From the NCBI GenBank assembly GCA_018401465.1, contig JAGYKE010000004.1, positions 930,001 to 994,000 on the forward strand: a stretch of 64,000 nt of DNA, written 5' to 3'. This document shows positions 55,501 through 63,807 of this stretch, piece by piece (positions within the stretch are counted from its first letter, which is position 1; each line of letters begins with the position of its first letter). The DNA is from Aestuariivita sp. (GTDB taxonomy: Bacteria > Pseudomonadota > Alphaproteobacteria > Rhodobacterales > Rhodobacteraceae). The notes beneath the pieces are model-generated. The model was not told the DNA's origin and ran no database searches. It was given only the letters and a program-made list of their open reading frames with translations. A program made the translations under genes and the position numbers.

Positions 55501-55668
55501 ATCGGGGCCGAGGAATACCTTGCCGTCGTGGAAAACGACCCATCCGTCGCGCTGGGCCTTCTGCAGACGGTGGCGGGGCACCTGAACGGGGTGGCGGCCC
55601 TGCTGCGCAACGCCCGACTTGGGGCGGACGTGTCATCGGACGGGTCGCTCGAGGCGCTGGAGCGTTAG
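52579..55668 (+). CDS. Catalytically degenerate ABC exporter with internal insertion and C-terminal cyclic-nucleotide-binding-like domain
   Basis: 1029 residues. The N-terminus (about 15–310) is a six-helix type I exporter domain. The NBD starts near 345 ([20 protein letters not shown]) but its Walker A is replaced by [14 protein letters not shown] (375–388), with no Gly-Lys-Ser/Thr. The Q-loop region is [18 protein letters not shown]. About 270 residues (445–715) are inserted. The signature is [12 protein letters not shown] instead of LSGGQ-R, Walker B is [13 protein letters not shown] with Lys801 for the catalytic Glu, and the H-loop is [14 protein letters not shown]-like fold follows at about 885–1000 ([32 protein letters not shown]). 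ATP hydrolysis looks impossible; a sensor or scaffold role is inferred. One base before the protease gene. Confidence 0.85.
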   Translation: MENTLFSFIWKYSKRQQFVLLAVTLATFPFLYASLELPKRIINDAIGAESAQIDLWDFSFTQVEYLLILCLAFLAAVLVSGLMKMRLNTMKGVLSERMLRRFRYQLISRMLRFPRPYFRSTSQGELVAMVTSEAEPMGGLMGDAVAQPVFLAGQMLTILTFLFMQSVWFGLAAVALIPLQAWLIPMLQRQINQLNKKRIIEVRHLASEIGESAAGISDLRVNGGWRYRLSEISERLGRLFEIRFKIYQKKFFMKFLNNFITQLTPFFFYLVGGYLAIRGEITVGALVAAIAAYKDIASPWKELLDYYNQVQDMSLRWQTVTERFDPKGTLDEKLFEGEPADIPHLRGTISIKDVTVRDADGNTVLEDITLDIPPGARVAIQSRSDAERAAFAELLTREVIPSRGSVTIAGHDLMGLHQMVLSARIGHAHSRPYLFEGTLGDNLLMPLRIKPMAGGATSRRRNRRRLESQLSGNSTDPLDADWVDPGLAGLTDGEDIRDWWFTLVEAMGIDEMMFRRTLRSQFDPAKHQVLARRIVGLRPLVRERLREAGLDQLVHRFAPDQFNPGIPLGGNLLYATPLREISQEGLAAEGRFLTILAENKLADDAQTIAIAVIQTLRKTFGRDGTDHPLFRRLGIAEETYRRLTQIAEAMEVGARARVPDADRALLLTVPFLLSAEQIGPAFPEEYKKKILQIRRDKAPLLRRLMGDQFVAVDEDAYLPRLSALENALFGKVSMMAGSRAEEIEGLVAKAFEEAGLRRLMAEIIYDMPTGLGGANLPAVLHERAAFSRAGIKRPDILILDKALASHDSDSRSRTRDKLRNLLPKTTMIFMEDSFAHPARYDLYIEIRNGRIDGVRDGHDDAGTAGGDDLRRKQRLIAQTALFGNLDARNQRLLAFSAQWFDARAGEVIFRAGEKADAAYLCLDGQAEMHWPEKGLGSRPIASIGPGRVIGDLSIILREARQLNLISVTDTKWLRIGAEEYLAVVENDPSVALGLLQTVAGHLNGVAALLRNARLGADVSSDGSLEALER

Positions 55669-55669
55669 G

Positions 55670-56566
55670 ATGTCGCGCCCGCCCTACAGCGCGCATGAAA
55701 TCCTTGTCGGCCCGGCGCGGGGGCGGCCGGAACTCTGGCGACTTCCGGTGGGCGTTGTCCTGATCGTCGGGCTGTCGTTCTTTCTGGGCGGGCTCATGAA
55801 CGCGGCCCTGCAGGTGGTGGCGCCGGGTCTTGCCGCATCCCTCGAACAGGACGGCGCGGTGGGCGGGACGCCTGCCGCGCTTCTGATCCTGCTGGGCGGG
55901 TTCATCGTCCTGACGGTGGCGACGGCGGCCGCGGTGCGCCTGCTGCACCGGCGCAGTCTGGGCAGCGTCCTTGGCCCGCAGCGCGCGCTGATCCGGGATT
56001 TTCTGGCCACGGCGAAGGGGCTTGCGCTTCTTCTGGTCGTTCTTTGGGTCCTTGTGCCCTACGATACGGGCGCGCCGCTGGAACCGAACCTCGCCCCCGG
56101 TCCGTGGCTCATGCTGCTGCCCTTGTCGCTGATTGCCGTGCTGATCCAGACCAGCGCCGAGGAGATCGTCTTCCGCGGCTATCTCCAGCAGCAGCTTGCG
56201 GCGCGGTTCTCGTCGCCCTTCGTCTGGATGCTGGTGCCGTCGGCCCTGTTCGCCGTGGGCCACTACCTGCCGGTCGAGGCGGGCGACAACGCGGTCTACA
56301 TCGTGGTCTGGGCGGGATTGTTCGGGGTGCTGATGGCCGATCTGACGGCGCGGGCGGGCAACCTTGGCCCTGCCATCGCGGTGCACTTCGCCAACAACGT
56401 CTCGTCGCTTCTGATCGTGTCATTGCCTGACATGCTGGACGGGCTGTCGCTTTACACCATTGATGTCGACATCGCGACGCGCGACGCGCTGGTCACGATC
56501 ATGCCGATCGACTTCGTGACCATGATCCTGATGTGGCTTGTCGCGCGCATCGCGATCCGGGCCTGA
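55670..56566 (+). CDS. CPBP family intramembrane metalloprotease
   Basis: 298 residues from ATG 55670, one base after the ABC-like gene's stop. About eight membrane helices. The CPBP/ABI motifs are present: EEIVFRGYLQQQL (EExxxR, motif 1), FAVGHYLPV (motif 2) and VHFANNVSSL (HxxxN, motif 3), so it should be active, unlike its ABC-like neighbour. CPBP enzymes include CAAX-type proteases and regulators of membrane sensors. The adjacency suggests that the two proteins act together. Confidence 0.88.
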   Translation: MSRPPYSAHEILVGPARGRPELWRLPVGVVLIVGLSFFLGGLMNAALQVVAPGLAASLEQDGAVGGTPAALLILLGGFIVLTVATAAAVRLLHRRSLGSVLGPQRALIRDFLATAKGLALLLVVLWVLVPYDTGAPLEPNLAPGPWLMLLPLSLIAVLIQTSAEEIVFRGYLQQQLAARFSSPFVWMLVPSALFAVGHYLPVEAGDNAVYIVVWAGLFGVLMADLTARAGNLGPAIAVHFANNVSSLLIVSLPDMLDGLSLYTIDVDIATRDALVTIMPIDFVTMILMWLVARIAIRA

Positions 56567-56626
56567 TTGCATTTCCGGCCCCCCGCGCGTATCTGACCCC
56601 TAACCCGAGCCTGCAGGAATGTGGCG

Positions 56627-57574
56627 ATGAACTGGATCACCAACTATGTCCGGCCGCGGATCAACTCGATCTTCTCGCGCCGCGAGACGCCAGAGAACCT
56701 TTGGCAGAAATGCGATGAATGCGGCACGATGCTGTTTCACCGCGAACTGGCCGACAACCTGAACGTCTGCACCGCCTGCGGACATCACATGGCGATCACG
56801 CCGCGCGCGCGCTTCGCGGCCCTGTTCGACGGCGGCATCTTCACCGAGGTGAAGGTGCCTGAACCCAAGGCCGATCCGCTCCAGTTCCGCGACCAGAAGA
56901 AATACCCCGAACGCATGAAGGCCGCCCAGAAATCGACGGGCGAGAAGGAGGCGATGCTGGTCGCCACCGGAGAGATCGGGCGCACGCCCATCGTCGCCGC
57001 GGCGCAGGATTTCTCGTTCATGGGCGGGTCGATGGGGATGTATGTCGGCAACGCCATCATCGCCGCCGCGCAGGAGGCGGTGAAGCTCAAGCGCCCGCTC
57101 ATCCTGTTTTCCGCGGCAGGCGGGGCGCGGATGCAGGAAGGCATTCTGAGCCTGATGCAGATGCCGCGCACCACCGTCGCGGTCGAGATGGTGAAGGAAG
57201 CCGGGCTTCCCTATATCGTCGTGCTGACCCATCCCACCACGGGCGGCGTGACCGCGTCCTATGCGATGTTGGGCGATGTGCAGATCGCGGAACCCAATGC
57301 GCTGATCTGCTTTGCGGGCCCCCGCGTGATCGAACAGACGATCCGCGAGAAGCTGCCCGAAGGGTTCCAGCGCGCGGAATACCTGCTCGATCACGGTATG
57401 CTCGACCGGGTCACGAAACGCACGCAGATGCGCGACGAGCTGATCTCGATCACGCGGATGCTTCTGGGGCTGAGCCCCGCGGTGAAAGGCGAACTGCCCG
57501 CCCCGCCGCCCGCCGAGCCGCAAGCGCCCGAGGCCCCTGCGGCCGAGACCCAACCCGCCCGGCCCAAGGCATGA
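56627..57574 (+). CDS. accD: Acetyl-CoA carboxylase carboxyltransferase subunit beta
   Basis: 315 residues from ATG 56627 ([20 protein letters not shown] 10 bases upstream); GTG 56621 is possible. The zinc ribbon CDEC...CTAC (about 28–50) and the crotonase-fold body with [16 protein letters not shown] and [14 protein letters not shown] are typical. With AccA it forms malonyl-CoA for fatty-acid synthesis. The C-terminus has a Pro/Ala-rich tail ([18 protein letters not shown]). Its end overlaps folC by 4 bases. Confidence 0.96.
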   Translation: MNWITNYVRPRINSIFSRRETPENLWQKCDECGTMLFHRELADNLNVCTACGHHMAITPRARFAALFDGGIFTEVKVPEPKADPLQFRDQKKYPERMKAAQKSTGEKEAMLVATGEIGRTPIVAAAQDFSFMGGSMGMYVGNAIIAAAQEAVKLKRPLILFSAAGGARMQEGILSLMQMPRTTVAVEMVKEAGLPYIVVLTHPTTGGVTASYAMLGDVQIAEPNALICFAGPRVIEQTIREKLPEGFQRAEYLLDHGMLDRVTKRTQMRDELISITRMLLGLSPAVKGELPAPPPAEPQAPEAPAAETQPARPKA

Positions 57575-58845
57575 CCGCGCCGTCATCGGACGTCATCCTC
57601 GAACGGATGATGTCGCTTCACCCCAAGATCATCGACCTGACGCTGGACCGTGTCTGGCGGCTCTTGGCCGCGCTCGGCAATCCGCAGGACGCGCTGCCGC
57701 CGGTGATCCATGTCGCGGGCACCAACGGCAAGGGATCGACGGTTGCCATGCTGCGCGCGGGCCTCGAAGGCGCGGGCAAGCGCGTCCACGTCTATACCTC
57801 GCCCCACCTCGCACGGTTTCACGAACGTATCCGGCTGGCAGGCGACCTGATCACGGAAGCACACCTGACCGAGGTGCTCGACGAATGCTATGCCGCCAAC
57901 AACGGCGAGACGATCACCTATTTCGAGATCACGACCTGCGCCGCGATCCTTGCCTTTTCGCGGGTGCCTGCGGATTACGTCCTGCTGGAAGTCGGTCTTG
58001 GCGGGCGGCTTGACGCCACGAACGTCATCGCGCGCCCGGCGCTGACCATCATCACGCCGGTGTCGATGGATCACGAAGCCTTCCTTGGCGACACCATCGG
58101 GAAGATCGCGGGCGAAAAGGCCGGGATCATCAAGCGCGGCGTGCCGTGCGTGGTCGGCCCGCAGCATGAAGACGGGCTTGCGGTGATCGAGGCGAAGGCC
58201 GCGTCGTTGGGCGCGCCGGTGATCGCGCATGGTCAGCACTGGCATGTCTGGGAAGAACGCGGGCGTCTGGTTTTTCAGGACGAAAGCGGGCTTCTGGACC
58301 TGCCCCTGCCCAATCTGCTGGGCGCGCACCAGATGCAGAACGCGGGCGCGGCGCTGGCGGCGCTGCGGCACCTGGGCTTCGGGGAGTACGTCTGCGAGGC
58401 CGCCGTCACCCGCGCCGAATGGCCCGCCCGGATGCAGCGCCTGAAGACCGGGCCGCTGGTCGCGGCGGCGCAGGGGGCCGAGCTCTGGCTGGACGGCGGG
58501 CACAACCCTTCGGCGGGCGAGGCGCTGGGCGACCTGCTGCGCAAGATGCCCGGCCGGCCCGTGCATCTGGTCTGCGGCATGCTGAACACCAAGGATATCC
58601 GTGGCTATCTGCGGCCGCTGGCCGGTCTCGCGGCAAGCCTGAGCGCCGTGTCGATCCCCGGCGAGAAGAACACGATCCCCGCCGAAGACACCGCCGCCAT
58701 CGCCGCATCGGTCGGGCTTGAGGCGCGTGTCGCCGACAGCCCCTTGTCAGCGGTGCAGGACATCGCCGCGCGGCACCCCGATGCGCGCATCCTGATCTGC
58801 GGGTCGCTCTATCTGGCAGGTGTCGTGCTGCGCGAGAACGGCTAG
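57571..58845 (+). CDS. folC: Bifunctional folylpolyglutamate/dihydrofolate synthase
   Basis: 424 residues, ATGA overlap with accD. The Mur-ligase fold has the P-loop [15 protein letters not shown], the folate/Mg loop [27 protein letters not shown], and the C-terminal [10 protein letters not shown]. It adds glutamate to dihydropteroate and tetrahydrofolate. The accD–folC order is widespread in bacteria. Its end overlaps the convergent hpaI by 4 bases. Confidence 0.95.
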   Translation: MTAPSSDVILERMMSLHPKIIDLTLDRVWRLLAALGNPQDALPPVIHVAGTNGKGSTVAMLRAGLEGAGKRVHVYTSPHLARFHERIRLAGDLITEAHLTEVLDECYAANNGETITYFEITTCAAILAFSRVPADYVLLEVGLGGRLDATNVIARPALTIITPVSMDHEAFLGDTIGKIAGEKAGIIKRGVPCVVGPQHEDGLAVIEAKAASLGAPVIAHGQHWHVWEERGRLVFQDESGLLDLPLPNLLGAHQMQNAGAALAALRHLGFGEYVCEAAVTRAEWPARMQRLKTGPLVAAAQGAELWLDGGHNPSAGEALGDLLRKMPGRPVHLVCGMLNTKDIRGYLRPLAGLAASLSAVSIPGEKNTIPAEDTAAIAASVGLEARVADSPLSAVQDIAARHPDARILICGSLYLAGVVLRENG

Positions 58846-59609
58846 GCCTTCCACTTCGCCGCCGCCGCGCGCGCCGCGCGGGCGAGCCACAGCACATCGA
58901 TGCCCACGGCGAGGAACTGCGCCCCCATATCGCGATAGCCTTCGGTCACCGTGTCTTCGGTGCCGAGGATACCGGGGGCCTTTCCGGCAGCGGCGATGCG
59001 CGCGATGGCGCCGCGGATCACCTCCTGCACCTCTGGCGCGGTGGACTTGCCCTGGAACCCCATGTCGGTGGACAGGTCCGCAGGCCCGATGAAGACGCCG
59101 TCGACGCCGTCCACCGACAGGATATCGTCAAGCGCGGCGATGCCTGCGCGGCTTTCCACCTGCACCAGAAGACAGGTCTGGTCGTCGGCGGTGGTGACGT
59201 AATCGGAGATCGCGCCGAACCGCGTCGCGCGTGCCGCCGCCGCGCCCACGCCCCGCGTGCCGAAGGGCGGATAGCGGCAGGCGCGCACCAGTGCCTCGGC
59301 CTGGTCCTTCGTTTCGACCATGGGCACCAGCACTGTCTGGGCGCCGAGATCGAGCACCTGCTTGATCATCCAGGTCTCGCCGATGGGTACGCGCACCACG
59401 GGTTCCGCGTCCGACGCCGCAAGCGCGACCAACTGGTCGCGGATCGACCGCAGGTCGTTGGGCGAATGTTCCCCGTCGATCACCAGCCAGTCGAACCCGG
59501 CGGTGCCCATGATTTCGGCGGTGATGCCTTCGGCAAAGCTCATCCAGCAGCCGATGAGGTGGTCGCCCGCCTTCAGGCGCGCTTTGAAACGGTTGGTCGG
59601 TGCGGGCAT
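58842..59609 (-). CDS. hpaI: 4-hydroxy-2-oxo-heptane-1,7-dioate aldolase (HpcH/HpaI family)
   Basis: 255 residues from ATG 59609 (MPAPTNRFKARLKAGDHLIG; GAGGATC site); ATG 59621, overlapping the hydratase stop as ATGA, is the alternative. Class II pyruvate aldolase features: the His in VIDGEHSPND, metal ligands in LLVQVESRAG and FIGPADLSTDMG. It splits the C7 intermediate of homoprotocatechuate meta-cleavage to pyruvate and succinic semialdehyde. Last gene of the minus-strand hpa unit. Confidence 0.9.
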   Translation of the reverse strand: MPAPTNRFKARLKAGDHLIGCWMSFAEGITAEIMGTAGFDWLVIDGEHSPNDLRSIRDQLVALAASDAEPVVRVPIGETWMIKQVLDLGAQTVLVPMVETKDQAEALVRACRYPPFGTRGVGAAAARATRFGAISDYVTTADDQTCLLVQVESRAGIAALDDILSVDGVDGVFIGPADLSTDMGFQGKSTAPEVQEVIRGAIARIAAAGKAPGILGTEDTVTEGYRDMGAQFLAVGIDVLWLARAARAAAAKWKA

Positions 59610-59617
59610 TCTGATCC

Positions 59618-60415
59618 TCATTCAAAGGCTAGGGAGACATGGCCGAAGGGGCCGAAATCGGCCTCGATCTCTGTCCCGGGCGGGCATTCCACGGGCCGGA
59701 TGAACGACCCCGACAGGACGATATCGCCAGCCGCGATGCTTTGACCATAGGCCTGCATGCGCCGCGCCAGCCATTGCACCGACGTCACCGGATCGTTCAG
59801 CACGCCCGCGCCAAGGCCGGTTTCTTCCACCACGCCATTGCGGGTGACGATGGCGCCCACCCAGCGCAGGTCGTGGGCGTTGGGCGCATGCCGCTCAGGC
59901 CCAAGGACAACGCCCGCATTGGCGGCATTGTCGCTGATCGTGTCGACGATGATGCGGGCTTTGCCCGTCGCAGGATCGGCCCGCAGGATGCGCGTGTCGA
60001 GGATTTCGAGCGAGGGTGTCACGTAATCCGTCGCGGCGATGATTTCTTCGCGGGTGGCGTCGCCCGACAGGGGCGCTTTCATGACGAAGGCGATCTCGGC
60101 CTCGACGCGCGGCTGGATGAAGCGGCCCTTGGGGATGGTCGCGCCGCTGTCGAACGCCATGTCGTCAAGCAGCACGCCGCTGTCGGGCGTGTCGATCTTC
60201 AGCGCGTCCTGCATGGCGCGGCTGGTCAGGCCGATCTTCCAGCCGATCCTGTGCCGCCCCTGCGCCATCTTCGCCGCCACGAACGCGGCCTGAACGGCGT
60301 AAGCCTGATCCAGCGTCATGCCCGGGAACCGCAGTGACAGAAGGCCGGTCTGCTGGCCCGTCACCTCGGCCCGGACAAGGCTTTCAGCGGCTTGTGCAAT
60401 CTCCTCTGGGGTCAT
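59618..60415 (-). CDS. hpaH: 2-oxo-hepta-3-ene-1,7-dioate hydratase
   Basis: 265 residues from ATG 60415, overlapping the FAH-family gene's stop as ATGA; the rest of the upstream frame is a shadow. HpaH/MhpD signature: HRIGWKIGLTSRAMQDAL, with VEAEIAFVMKAPL and PSLEILDTRIL. It hydrates the oxo-diene before HpaI cleaves it. The following hpaI starts within 12 bases of this stop. Confidence 0.92.
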   Translation of the reverse strand: MTPEEIAQAAESLVRAEVTGQQTGLLSLRFPGMTLDQAYAVQAAFVAAKMAQGRHRIGWKIGLTSRAMQDALKIDTPDSGVLLDDMAFDSGATIPKGRFIQPRVEAEIAFVMKAPLSGDATREEIIAATDYVTPSLEILDTRILRADPATGKARIIVDTISDNAANAGVVLGPERHAPNAHDLRWVGAIVTRNGVVEETGLGAGVLNDPVTSVQWLARRMQAYGQSIAAGDIVLSGSFIRPVECPPGTEIEADFGPFGHVSLAFE

Positions 60416-61272
60416 TCGTCTTCCACCGTGTTGCGCAAGGTCCCGATCCCTTCGGCCTCCACCTCGACCACATCGCCGGGCGCGAGGTATCGCGGCGGAT
60501 CGAACCGCGCGCCCGCCCCCGTGGGCGTGCCGGTGACGATGATGTCGCCCGGCACCAGCGTCGTGAAGGTCGAGATATAGGCGATCTGTTTCGCCACGGG
60601 GAAGATCATGCGCGACGTGCGATCGTCCTGCCGCACCTCGCCGTTGACGCGCGTGGTCAGCCGCACATCGGTGATCTGCGCGGGATGGGTGAAGGGCACG
60701 AGCCACGGACCCATCGCGCCGCTTTGGTCGAAGTTCTTGCCTTGCGTGACGTTGAACTTCGCGTGCCGCACCCAGTCGCGCAAAGTGCCTTCGTTGGTCA
60801 GCGTCAGCGCCGCGATGTGCGAGAGGGCCTCGGCCTCGGCGATATGCCGCCCGCCCTTGCCGATCACCACCGCGATCTCTCCTTCGTAATCGAGCTGATG
60901 GCTGGCTTTCGGCCGGATCAGCGGCCGGTCATGGCCGGTGAAACTGCGCGGGAAGCGGATGAACAGCGACGGGTTCGGCGGGGCCTCTTGCCCGTCCTTG
61001 TACTCGGCGTTGCGGTCGGGAAAGTTGACGCCGACGCAGATGATCTTTTCGGGGTCGGGGACGGGGATCTGGTAGGTGAAGTGCCCCGGCAGATGGGTCG
61101 GCGCCATGGTTTCCGCCGCCTTGGCGAGGTCGAACAGACCATGCGCCGCGATCACGTCGCGCAAGCTTCGCCAGTGAGGGAAGAGCGGCGACAGGGCGGT
61201 GAAGCCGCCATCGGTGATCATGCCGAAGAGCGTCTCGCCCCCGGCGGTCACGGTCGCGAAACGGGCGGTCAT
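60412..61272 (-). CDS. hpaG: Fumarylacetoacetate hydrolase family protein, HpaG-like
   Basis: 286 residues. FAH-family metal site: DYEGEIAVVIG (two Glu) with the distal Asp of the fold; IIVTGTPTGAGARFDPP is the usual substrate loop; FPVAKQIAYISTFTTL is typical. In the homoprotocatechuate pathway HpaG decarboxylates and isomerises the tricarboxylate/HHDD intermediates, and no other gene of that role is seen here, so position supports the call. Single-domain, unlike the duplicated E. coli HpaG. Overlaps the decarboxylase gene upstream by 4 bases. Confidence 0.8.
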   Translation of the reverse strand: MTARFATVTAGGETLFGMITDGGFTALSPLFPHWRSLRDVIAAHGLFDLAKAAETMAPTHLPGHFTYQIPVPDPEKIICVGVNFPDRNAEYKDGQEAPPNPSLFIRFPRSFTGHDRPLIRPKASHQLDYEGEIAVVIGKGGRHIAEAEALSHIAALTLTNEGTLRDWVRHAKFNVTQGKNFDQSGAMGPWLVPFTHPAQITDVRLTTRVNGEVRQDDRTSRMIFPVAKQIAYISTFTTLVPGDIIVTGTPTGAGARFDPPRYLAPGDVVEVEAEGIGTLRNTVEDE

Positions 61273-62669
61273 GGCAGGGTCCTTTCGATGTCGCGGATGA
61301 CCTCGGCCGCCAGCATGACGTCGTCGCGGGTGCAGTCGAACTGCCCGACCTGAAAGCGGATCATCTTGCGGCCCTGATGCATGCCTTGGGTGATGTAGAT
61401 GCGACCGTCGGCGTTGACGGCATCGACCAGCCGCTGCTGGCGCGCGTCGTCGCCCGGGGCGCAGAAGCTGAAGATGCTAAGGATCGGGTCGGTCACGATC
61501 TCGAATCCCTCCAGCGCGCGGATCGCCTCGCAGACCTCGCCCGCCCAGGCGACATGGTTGCGGATGCGCGTGCGCAGGCCGTCCAGCCCGTAGGCGCGGA
61601 TCAGGAACCACAGTTTCAGCGCGCGGAACCGGCGGCCCAAGGGAATCGTCCATTCGGAATAGTTGGTCACCGCGTCGCCGCTGGTCTTGAGGTATTCCGG
61701 TTCGATCTTCAGCGTGTTCAGCTGTTGCGTGGGGTCCTTCAGGAACTGCACCGAACAGTCGAACTGCGCGCCCAGCCATTTGTGCGGGTTGAAGACGATG
61801 CTGTCGAAGCCTTCAACACCCTGCCAGAAGGCCTCGCGGTATTCGGGGCAGATCATCGCCGATCCGGCCCATGCGGCATCAAGATGGGTATAGAGGTTTT
61901 CGGCCCGGGCCACCTCGAGAACCTCCGCCAGAACATCCGACGCGCCGATGCCGGTGCCGCCGGTGATCGCGATGATCCCGGCGGGAACATGGCCCGCCGC
62001 GCGGTCTTCCGCGATGCGCTTTCGCAATGCGTCGGTGTCCAAGGCGTAGTTGCCACCCGGCACCGTGCCGATCTTGACGAGGTTCTCTTGCCCGATCCCC
62101 GCCACCCAGCACGCCCGGTCGATCGAGGAATGCACCTGGTCCGAGCAATAGATGCGCAGGCGGCCCATCCCTGACAGCCCCTCGCGGTTGCCGCGCCACT
62201 GGGTTGCGCGTTCGCGCATGGTCAGGACGGCCGAGAGCGTGGCCGACGAGGCGCTGTCCTGGATCACGCCGGAGACGCCTTCGGGCAAACCCAGCGCCTG
62301 CCGCAGCCAGTCGATCATCGCGCCTTCGACTTCCGTCGCGGCGGGCGAGGTCTGCCAGAGCATGCATTGCGCGGCGATGGTCGTGACCAGCATCTCGGCC
62401 AGCATGGACGGCGGAGCGGCATTGGCCGGGAAATAGGCGAAGAAGCGCGGATGCTGCCAATGGGTCATGCCGGGCATCACGATGCGTTCGAAATCCGCCA
62501 TGATGGCGTCCATCGCCTCGGGGGTTTCGGGCGGGGCGGGGGGCAGTTGCGCGGCGATGGCACCGGGGGCCGTCTGGGCGCGGACGGGCCGGTCGCGCAG
62601 TGTCGTGTGATAGTCGGCCGCCCAATCTGCGATGTGCTTGCCCCAATGGGCGAATTCGTCCCAGTTCAT
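61269..62669 (-). CDS. PLP-dependent decarboxylase, aromatic-L-amino-acid type (group II)
   Basis: 466 residues. Group II decarboxylase motifs: THWQHPRFFAYFPANAAPPS, the PLP stacking region SASSATLSAVLTMRERA, YTHLDAAWAGSAMICPEYR with the PLP Asp, and the Schiff-base Lys in FNPHKWLGAQFD. This is the tyrosine/DOPA/tryptophan/phenylalanine decarboxylase family. It lies inside the hpa unit, so DOPA or tyrosine decarboxylation feeding 4-hydroxyphenylacetate/homoprotocatechuate breakdown is a fair guess. Family members can instead be aromatic-aldehyde synthases. Confidence 0.88.
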   Translation of the reverse strand: MNWDEFAHWGKHIADWAADYHTTLRDRPVRAQTAPGAIAAQLPPAPPETPEAMDAIMADFERIVMPGMTHWQHPRFFAYFPANAAPPSMLAEMLVTTIAAQCMLWQTSPAATEVEGAMIDWLRQALGLPEGVSGVIQDSASSATLSAVLTMRERATQWRGNREGLSGMGRLRIYCSDQVHSSIDRACWVAGIGQENLVKIGTVPGGNYALDTDALRKRIAEDRAAGHVPAGIIAITGGTGIGASDVLAEVLEVARAENLYTHLDAAWAGSAMICPEYREAFWQGVEGFDSIVFNPHKWLGAQFDCSVQFLKDPTQQLNTLKIEPEYLKTSGDAVTNYSEWTIPLGRRFRALKLWFLIRAYGLDGLRTRIRNHVAWAGEVCEAIRALEGFEIVTDPILSIFSFCAPGDDARQQRLVDAVNADGRIYITQGMHQGRKMIRFQVGQFDCTRDDVMLAAEVIRDIERTLP

Positions 62670-62691
62670 GTCTGTCCTTTCGGCGGTGCCG

Positions 62692-62728
62692 CCCCCTCAC
62701 CCTGACCCTCTCCGCCGAGGGGAGAGGG
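62692..62728. repeat. Short repeat element with CCCTCTCC/GGAGAGGG hairpin
   Basis: CCCCTCACCCTGACCCTCTCC followed by a mirror GGAGAGGG (stem 62706–62713 and 62721–62728, 7-base loop). This purine/pyrimidine-skewed palindrome is of a type that recurs in many proteobacterial intergenic gaps. It lies between hpaD and the decarboxylase gene. Confidence 0.5.
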
Positions 62729-62745
62729 GAATGGCGCGCGGTTCG

Positions 62746-63726
62746 TCATGGCGCGATGATGGGTTGTGCCTTGAGTGCGGATTGCACCGGTTCGACGCCT
62801 GCAAACAGGCTGCCTTCCTCGAACCAGCTGCGCGGCGCGGGCGCGCCCCAGAGGGTCTGGCGCTGGGGGTCGGTCAGGCTCCAGCGGATCGGTTCGAGAT
62901 CGGGGTCGCAGGTCTGGTAGTCGGAGCAGTAGATTTCGATCCGGTGGCCATCGGGGTCGCGGACATAGAGGAAGAAGGCGTTGGAAATGCCATGCCGCCC
63001 CGGCCCGCGTTCGATGTTGGAGACGTAGCCGGTGGTCGCCATCAGGTCGAGCAGGTCGATGATGTTGAGCGGATTGGGCACCCAGAAAGCGGTGTGGTGC
63101 AGGCGGGGGCCGAGCCCGTTGGTGAAGGCCACGTCATGCACGCCGCCCTTGCGGTGCATCCAGGCGGCCCAGACTTTGCCGCTCGCGTCATCTTCGGTGT
63201 ATTCGGTCACGCGGAAGCCGATGTCGTTGTAGAAGGCGACGGACGCATCGACATCCGCCGAGAACATGTTGAAGTGGTCGATGCGGAGCGGCTTGACCCC
63301 TTTGTAGAGCTTGTAGTGCTGATGGATCGTCGGCAGGCGGTCCATCTTCACATAGAATTCGAGCGGGATGCCCCAGGGGTCGCGGGTGCGGAGCACACGG
63401 TCCATGTGGGGCCGGGTCACCCATTCGACGGGAAGGCCGCGCGACCGGAAATAGTCATGCGCGCGATCGAGATCGGGTTCGTCGAACAGCTTGAAGGCCA
63501 GAGCGTAGACTTCCGCCCTGTCCGACTTCACCACCGACAGGCAGTGATGGCCGCGTTCCTCCATCGCGCGGAAGGTGATGCGGCTGTCGTCTTCGTGCGT
63601 GATCTGCAGGCCCAGCGTGTCGGCATAGAAGGCGCGCGAGGCGGTGAGGTCGGTCACGCCGTAATCCACGTGGCTGAGCCGCAGGATGTTGAAGGGCGGA
63701 TAGAGGTTCGGGGCGGGGACGGGCAT
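62746..63726 (-). CDS. hpaD: 3,4-dihydroxyphenylacetate 2,3-dioxygenase (type I extradiol)
   Basis: 326 residues with two vicinal-oxygen-chelate halves. Metal ligands expected from type I extradiol enzymes are His in LRIDHFNMFSADVD, His in LHHTAFWVPNP and Glu in HRIEIYCSDYQTC. The first half is LRLSHVDYGVTDLTASRAFY. It opens the homoprotocatechuate ring. The flanking hpaE-like and hpaH/I genes support the substrate choice over simple catechols. Starts at ATG 63726, with a repeat-rich 81-base gap to hpaE upstream. Confidence 0.9.
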   Translation of the reverse strand: MPVPAPNLYPPFNILRLSHVDYGVTDLTASRAFYADTLGLQITHEDDSRITFRAMEERGHHCLSVVKSDRAEVYALAFKLFDEPDLDRAHDYFRSRGLPVEWVTRPHMDRVLRTRDPWGIPLEFYVKMDRLPTIHQHYKLYKGVKPLRIDHFNMFSADVDASVAFYNDIGFRVTEYTEDDASGKVWAAWMHRKGGVHDVAFTNGLGPRLHHTAFWVPNPLNIIDLLDLMATTGYVSNIERGPGRHGISNAFFLYVRDPDGHRIEIYCSDYQTCDPDLEPIRWSLTDPQRQTLWGAPAPRSWFEEGSLFAGVEPVQSALKAQPIIAP

Positions 63727-63755
63727 CTTTTTGCGCTCCTGTCTGGGGTTCGGAT

Positions 63756-63797
63756 GCGAGGGGTTCCACCCCTCGCGCTCCCCGGGATATTTGGGGC
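63756..63797. repeat. Rhodobacterales-type intergenic repeat with hairpin
   Basis: Hairpin GCGAGGGGT-TCC-ACCCCTCGC (63756–63776) followed by CTCCCCGGGATATTTGGGGC. A GGGATATTT-centred element of this kind is familiar from many Rhodobacterales intergenic regions, which supports the taxonomic call. It may terminate or process the hpaE–hpaD transcript. Confidence 0.55.
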
Positions 63798-63807
63798 GAG
63801 AGGAAGA

